Assembly: GCF_000219535.2 (NCBI RefSeq)
Contig: NZ_CP007806.1
Span: forward strand, 142,501 to 206,500
Direction of reading: 5' to 3'
Length of the DNA stretch: 64,000 nt
Source: Brevibacillus laterosporus LMG 15441
GTDB lineage: Bacteria > Bacillota > Bacilli > Brevibacillales > Brevibacillaceae
Shown: positions 60,932 through 64,000 of the stretch, piece by piece
Position numbering within the stretch: position 1 is the first letter of the stretch
How the letters are laid out: each line of letters opens with the position of its first letter
The notes under the pieces: generated by a model
Databases searched by the model: none
Told to the model about the DNA's origin: nothing
The model's input: the letters and a program-made list of their open reading frames with translations, nothing else
Made by a program: the position numbers and the translations under genes

Positions 60932-62035
60932 ATGCTAACGAAAGAGAAAATTCTCGAAGCATTGCGTGACGTTAAAGATCCTGAGATAAATCGAAGTTTA
61001 GTAGAGCTTAATATGATTCGCAATATAGCGATTGAAGAACGGCATGTTTCTCTGGAAGTAGTGCTTACCATATCTGGCTGTCCATTAAAGGTAAAAATTC
61101 AAGATGACGTGGTGCAAGCGATTCGTGCATTGGGCGCGGAGCAGGTCGATGTTCGCTTTGGAGCCATGACAGAAGAGGAAAGGGCTGCACTCAGCCAACA
61201 ATTGCGTGGAGGGCAGGCTACAGCTTCTCAGGGCCAAGGACAGGGGCCGGGTCAGACAAATGTTTTGCATCCTATCCTTGCTGAAAATTCAAAGACAACA
61301 TTTATTGCGATTACCTCTGGCAAAGGTGGAGTTGGTAAATCTACAGTTACAGTTAACTTAGCGGTCGCACTAGCACGTTTAGGTAAAAAAGTAGGAATTA
61401 TTGATGCAGACATCTATGGATTTAGTGTTCCAGATATGATGAACATTGAGCAACGCCCTACGGTTATTGGACAGACTATTTTGCCAGTAGAGAAGTTTGG
61501 TGTAAAAGTAATGTCGATGGGATTCTTTGTTGAAGATAACTCCCCTATCATTTGGCGCGGTCCTATGCTGGGCAAGATGCTTCGGAATTTCTTCAGTGAG
61601 GTACACTGGGGGGAAGACCTTGACTATCTCTTGCTTGATTTACCCCCAGGAACAGGTGACGTAGCACTTGATATTCATACCATGATCCCGCAGAGCAAAG
61701 AAATTATTGTGACCACGCCTCATCCTACAGCAGCATTTGTAGCAGCAAGAGCGGGAGCTATGGCAATGAAAACAGGTCATAAAATTTTGGGGGTCGTGGA
61801 GAATATGGCCTGGTATGAAGCTAAGGATGGTTCCAAAGAGTATGTCTTTGGACGGGGAGGCGGTTCTAAGCTAGCAGAAACCCTATCCTGTCCTCTGATC
61901 GCTCAAATCCCGCTTGGCCAACCAGAGAATCATCCGCAGGAGCCTGAATACTCTCCATCCATTTATAAAACCGAAAACGCTATTGGACAAATTTATATGC
62001 AGCTTGCTCAAGATGTCGATCGACTATGTAAATAA
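60932..62035 (+). CDS. salA: SalA, Mrp/NBP35-family ATPase
   Basis: A 367-aa protein with an N-terminal MIP18/DUF59 domain (about 3-75), a Gln/Gly-rich linker (93-109), and a P-loop ATPase domain with the deviant Walker A GKGGVGKST (130-138). Mrp proteins carry Fe-S clusters for delivery; here the usual CPxC pair after VVENMAWY is missing, replaced by EAKDGSKEYVFG. This is the pattern of Bacillus SalA, a regulator of extracellular enzyme genes. Start ATG 60932 follows CGAGGTGG. Confidence 0.9.
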   Translation: MLTKEKILEALRDVKDPEINRSLVELNMIRNIAIEERHVSLEVVLTISGCPLKVKIQDDVVQAIRALGAEQVDVRFGAMTEEERAALSQQLRGGQATASQGQGQGPGQTNVLHPILAENSKTTFIAITSGKGGVGKSTVTVNLAVALARLGKKVGIIDADIYGFSVPDMMNIEQRPTVIGQTILPVEKFGVKVMSMGFFVEDNSPIIWRGPMLGKMLRNFFSEVHWGEDLDYLLLDLPPGTGDVALDIHTMIPQSKEIIVTTPHPTAAFVAARAGAMAMKTGHKILGVVENMAWYEAKDGSKEYVFGRGGGSKLAETLSCPLIAQIPLGQPENHPQEPEYSPSIYKTENAIGQIYMQLAQDVDRLCK

Positions 62036-62075
62036 CCAACAGCATCAAAGATTTAACAGAAGTATGCCCCGATAA

Positions 62076-62118
62076 AAAAAAGAAAAAGGTGAGAATAAGC
62101 TCACCTCTTTCTTTTTTT
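62076..62118. terminator. Bidirectional terminator between salA and gerD
   Basis: A hairpin centred on ggtgag (62088-62093) and ctcacc (62100-62105) extends through A-rich and T-rich arms. It has a T run on the plus strand and, reversed, a T run on the minus strand. It serves both convergent genes. Confidence 0.88.
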
Positions 62119-62740
62119 ATCCACCCGATGATTTCTTTTTCTTCTCTTTCTTCTTGCCTTTTTTTCCTTCGTTTAAATTCTGAGGGTTCATCATATCCTC
62201 TTGGGCCTTCGTCATGATTTTAAGCATCTCTGCTTGAAACATGGGGCTTTCTAAGCTATCCTTCATGATTTGCATCGTTTGTTTACGATAGGCGGAGGTT
62301 TTCATCAAATCAAGTAAGCTTTTTTCATAATCGGGATCCTTGAGAATACTAAGCATCATTTGCTGATACTCAGGGTCTTTCATAAGCTCTTTTAACAGCT
62401 TTTTATTCTCATCCTTCATGGATTTAGCTAAGGTACTGGTGAACTTGGGATCTTTAAATGCTTGCTTGATGTGTGGATTGTCCGGTTTTGCTATACTTTG
62501 GATAAGCGTAGTACGCACAGTCTCGGGATTCATGATGAGATTTTTTTGGAAGCTTTCGTCTTTCATCATGGACTCCATGGTTTTTTTTGCTTCGTCCGTT
62601 TGCAAAATATCAAGAACCATCGTCTTGGTGGATTTGTAATCAGGCTGGGAATGGCTTTGTGACGTTGTTCCACAGCTTGATAAGAGAAGACCACATGTAA
62701 TCACAGGGATCAGGGCAACAAAGACATGCTTGTTTAACAT
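62117..62740 (-). CDS. gerD: GerD, spore germination lipoprotein
   Basis: A 207-aa lipoprotein. The signal peptide (about 1-22) ends in the lipobox LLSSC with Cys23. The body is alpha-helical with repeats of the type MKDPEYQQMMLSILKDPDYE, as in GerD trimers, which cluster germinant receptors in the spore inner membrane. The tail is Lys-rich (KKEKKKKSSGG). ATG 62740 has AAGGAGGG about 12 bases upstream, a little far. It is read opposite to salA and kbaA, as in B. subtilis. Confidence 0.93.
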   Translation of the reverse strand: MLNKHVFVALIPVITCGLLLSSCGTTSQSHSQPDYKSTKTMVLDILQTDEAKKTMESMMKDESFQKNLIMNPETVRTTLIQSIAKPDNPHIKQAFKDPKFTSTLAKSMKDENKKLLKELMKDPEYQQMMLSILKDPDYEKSLLDLMKTSAYRKQTMQIMKDSLESPMFQAEMLKIMTKAQEDMMNPQNLNEGKKGKKKEKKKKSSGG

Positions 62741-62868
62741 TAGCAGGGAACACCCTCCTTTTACAGTCCTCAGCTATTTATAAAATGTGCAGTTTTTTGT
62801 TTTCTTACGCTAGAATTTTCTTGCATGCATGGTAAAATCATTAGGAGCCAATGAAGGAGGGACCAGCC

Positions 62869-63492
62869 TTGAGTTTGCGTAATTATGGATGGTTATTCGG
62901 TACAACACTGTTATTGGGTGGTATCGGCGGAATGCTTATGGGGTTAGTTACCCAGGAAAATTTATACCATGGTTCTATTGCTAATTTTTTTATGGGACTA
63001 TTGATGAATTTGTTGTTAGGTTTAACGACTAGCATTGTAGCTCAAATGGGTTTCTTTGCGTATATGATGTTTAATTACCTTGTATTAAATTCAATGAAGA
63101 GCAAGGCTTTGCGAAAGAATATCCAAATTTTCTTTATATTATTTGCTTTTTTTGACATGGTTTATTTACGGTATATTGCTTTTGGACAAGGGGGCTCGGT
63201 GCTTCCATACTTTGTTGAACCTGTCTTGCTGCTGTCAATAGCGTTAATAACGGCATATGCGAAAGTAAAGATGACGAATCCAACGGCATGGGTACCTACA
63301 GTATTCTTTATTTTTGTGGTGACGGCTATTGAGTGGCTGCCTGCTTTAAAGCAAGATGATTTTAAAGCTATTGCTGTAATGGTGGTACCTTTGCTGTTCT
63401 GTAATGTTTGGCAAATTTTACAACTACATCGCTTAACTATGCGAACGGAGCAAACGAAGAAATCAAAAACAAAAACGTCGAAATCTTTTTAA
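62869..63492 (+). CDS. kbaA: KbaA, KinB-signalling pathway activation protein
   Basis: A 207-aa membrane protein with about six hydrophobic helices and a basic C-terminal tail (KKSKTKTSK). Similarity in length and in the stretches LRNYGWLFGTTLLLGG and YLRYIAFGQGGSVLPYFVEP matches B. subtilis KbaA, which helps activate the KinB kinase at sporulation onset. TTG 62869 follows AAGGAGGG; ATG 62851 overlaps that site. TGgTAAAAT at 62830-62838 is a candidate extended -10. Confidence 0.9.
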   Translation: MSLRNYGWLFGTTLLLGGIGGMLMGLVTQENLYHGSIANFFMGLLMNLLLGLTTSIVAQMGFFAYMMFNYLVLNSMKSKALRKNIQIFFILFAFFDMVYLRYIAFGQGGSVLPYFVEPVLLLSIALITAYAKVKMTNPTAWVPTVFFIFVVTAIEWLPALKQDDFKAIAVMVVPLLFCNVWQILQLHRLTMRTEQTKKSKTKTSKSF

Positions 63493-63530
63493 TCTAGGCA
63501 AGGTTTACATATCTTACTTATGACAAACAA

Positions 63531-63563
63531 AAGGCTACTCCATCTGTGCGGGAGTAGCTTTTT
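63531..63563. terminator. Terminator between kbaA and the deacetylase gene
   Basis: gctactcc (63534-63541) pairs with ggagtagc (63551-63558), extended by G-U and A-T pairs and followed by TTTTT. A-rich sequence on the left supports use in both directions. Confidence 0.85.
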
Positions 63564-63593
63564 GCTTAGGACATAGGCTTTGTTTTTTACGAA

Positions 63594-64000
63594 TTACTTA
63601 ATTTCCTCGCTTTTGATTTTTGATCCTGAAATTAATTCAGATACGGTCACGAATTCATATCCTTGAGACCGTAATTTGTCGATAATAACCGGTAGGGCAA
63701 GATGAGTTTGTTTGCAGGAATCGCTTGCATGCATCAGAATAATATCACCGGGATGGGCCTTTGAGACAACCCTTTGGATGATTCGATCCGTGCCGGGATT
63801 CATCCAGTCAAGAGAATCGGTATCCCATTGAATAACCATATAGCCCATGTCATTTGCTACGCGAAGCACCCGTTTATCAAAATCACCATTTGGCATACGG
63901 ATTAAATTAGGCTTTTTCCCTGTTAGCTCAGTGAGAATGGTATCAGCTTTGCCGATCTGGGTCCGCATTTGTTCTTCAGAATAACGGCTATAATTATCAT
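63594..64000 (-). CDS. Polysaccharide deacetylase, PdaB-like (5' end beyond the window)
   Basis: The C-terminal 134 residues of a NodB-type deacetylase, open at the window edge: the frame continues as DNYSRYSEEQ before the first ATG seen. The Asp-His-His metal motifs lie mostly outside. Visible blocks are IRMPNGDFDKRV near residue 32, where the usual R-x-P-P is R-M-P, the tryptophan block QWDTDSLDW, and LMHASDS with a late catalytic His. The position after gerD and kbaA matches pdaB (ybaN), needed for stable spores. The stop is TAA at 63594-63596. Confidence 0.8.
   Translation of the reverse strand, partial: DNYSRYSEEQMRTQIGKADTILTELTGKKPNLIRMPNGDFDKRVLRVANDMGYMVIQWDTDSLDWMNPGTDRIIQRVVSKAHPGDIILMHASDSCKQTHLALPVIIDKLRSQGYEFVTVSELISGSKIKSEEIK

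Noticed and set aside
62741..62850. Sigma-G promoter for gerD
   Set aside because: A CATTTTA-like -10 exists on the minus strand but the -35 is poor, so I did not list it.

Overview
The window is a 64 kb stretch of core chromosome from an endospore-forming Bacillota. Gene order, signature sporulation genes (sigH, disA, cwlD, gerD, kbaA, a pdaB-like deacetylase) and the style of the proteins point to Brevibacillus or a close relative. The genus call is inference from memory of gene order and protein similarity; no search was run. Almost every gene reads left to right, away from an rRNA operon, and intergenic gaps are short. There is no CRISPR array, transposase, prophage or tRNA gene that I can see.

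Layout. (1) 1-915: 3' part of a 23S rRNA gene, followed by a terminator and no 5S gene. (2) 1.3-3.2 kb: a glycolipid-type glycosyltransferase and a HAD phosphatase. (3) 3.2-10.7 kb: the CtsR-controlled stress operon ctsR-mcsA-mcsB-clpC, then radA and disA. (4) 10.8-12 kb: pssA and an opposing small gene of unknown role. (5) 12.2-21 kb: yacL, ispD, ispF, gltX, a cysteine T-box, cysE, cysS, mrnC, rlmB, rae1, sigH. (6) 21-33 kb: rpmG-secE-nusG, rplK-rplA, rplJ-rplL, a methyltransferase, rpoB-rpoC. (7) 33-38 kb: rplGB, rpsL, rpsG, fusA, tuf. (8) 38-39.5 kb: a two-gene accessory island (EamA transporter; truncated hemoglobin on the minus strand). (9) 39.6-54.9 kb: the S10-spc-alpha ribosomal protein supercluster with secY, adk, map, infA and rpoA. 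(10) 54.9-59.3 kb: the ECF vitamin transporter module ecfA1-ecfA2-ecfT, truA, rplM-rpsI. (11) 59.4-64 kb: an SRPBCC protein, then cwlD, salA, gerD, kbaA and a partial polysaccharide deacetylase.

The genes supply the protein synthesis machine and its quality control: ribosomal proteins, RNA polymerase core and sigma-H, elongation factors, translocon, rRNA and tRNA modification, aminoacyl-tRNA synthetases, and the McsB/ClpC arginine-phosphate degradation route. Sporulation and cell-envelope genes sit at the edges.

I found no clearly new protein system. The unexplained content is in the RNA leaders. Two short elements flanking rplK look like mimics of the L1 stalk of 23S rRNA, whose original also lies in this window. 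The rpoB leader has a terminator followed by two mutually exclusive hairpins. nusG has a hairpin between its ribosome-binding site and its start. Several ribosomal-protein and salA leaders carry paired elements with no obvious assigned ligand. All structures were read by eye; none was folded by program.
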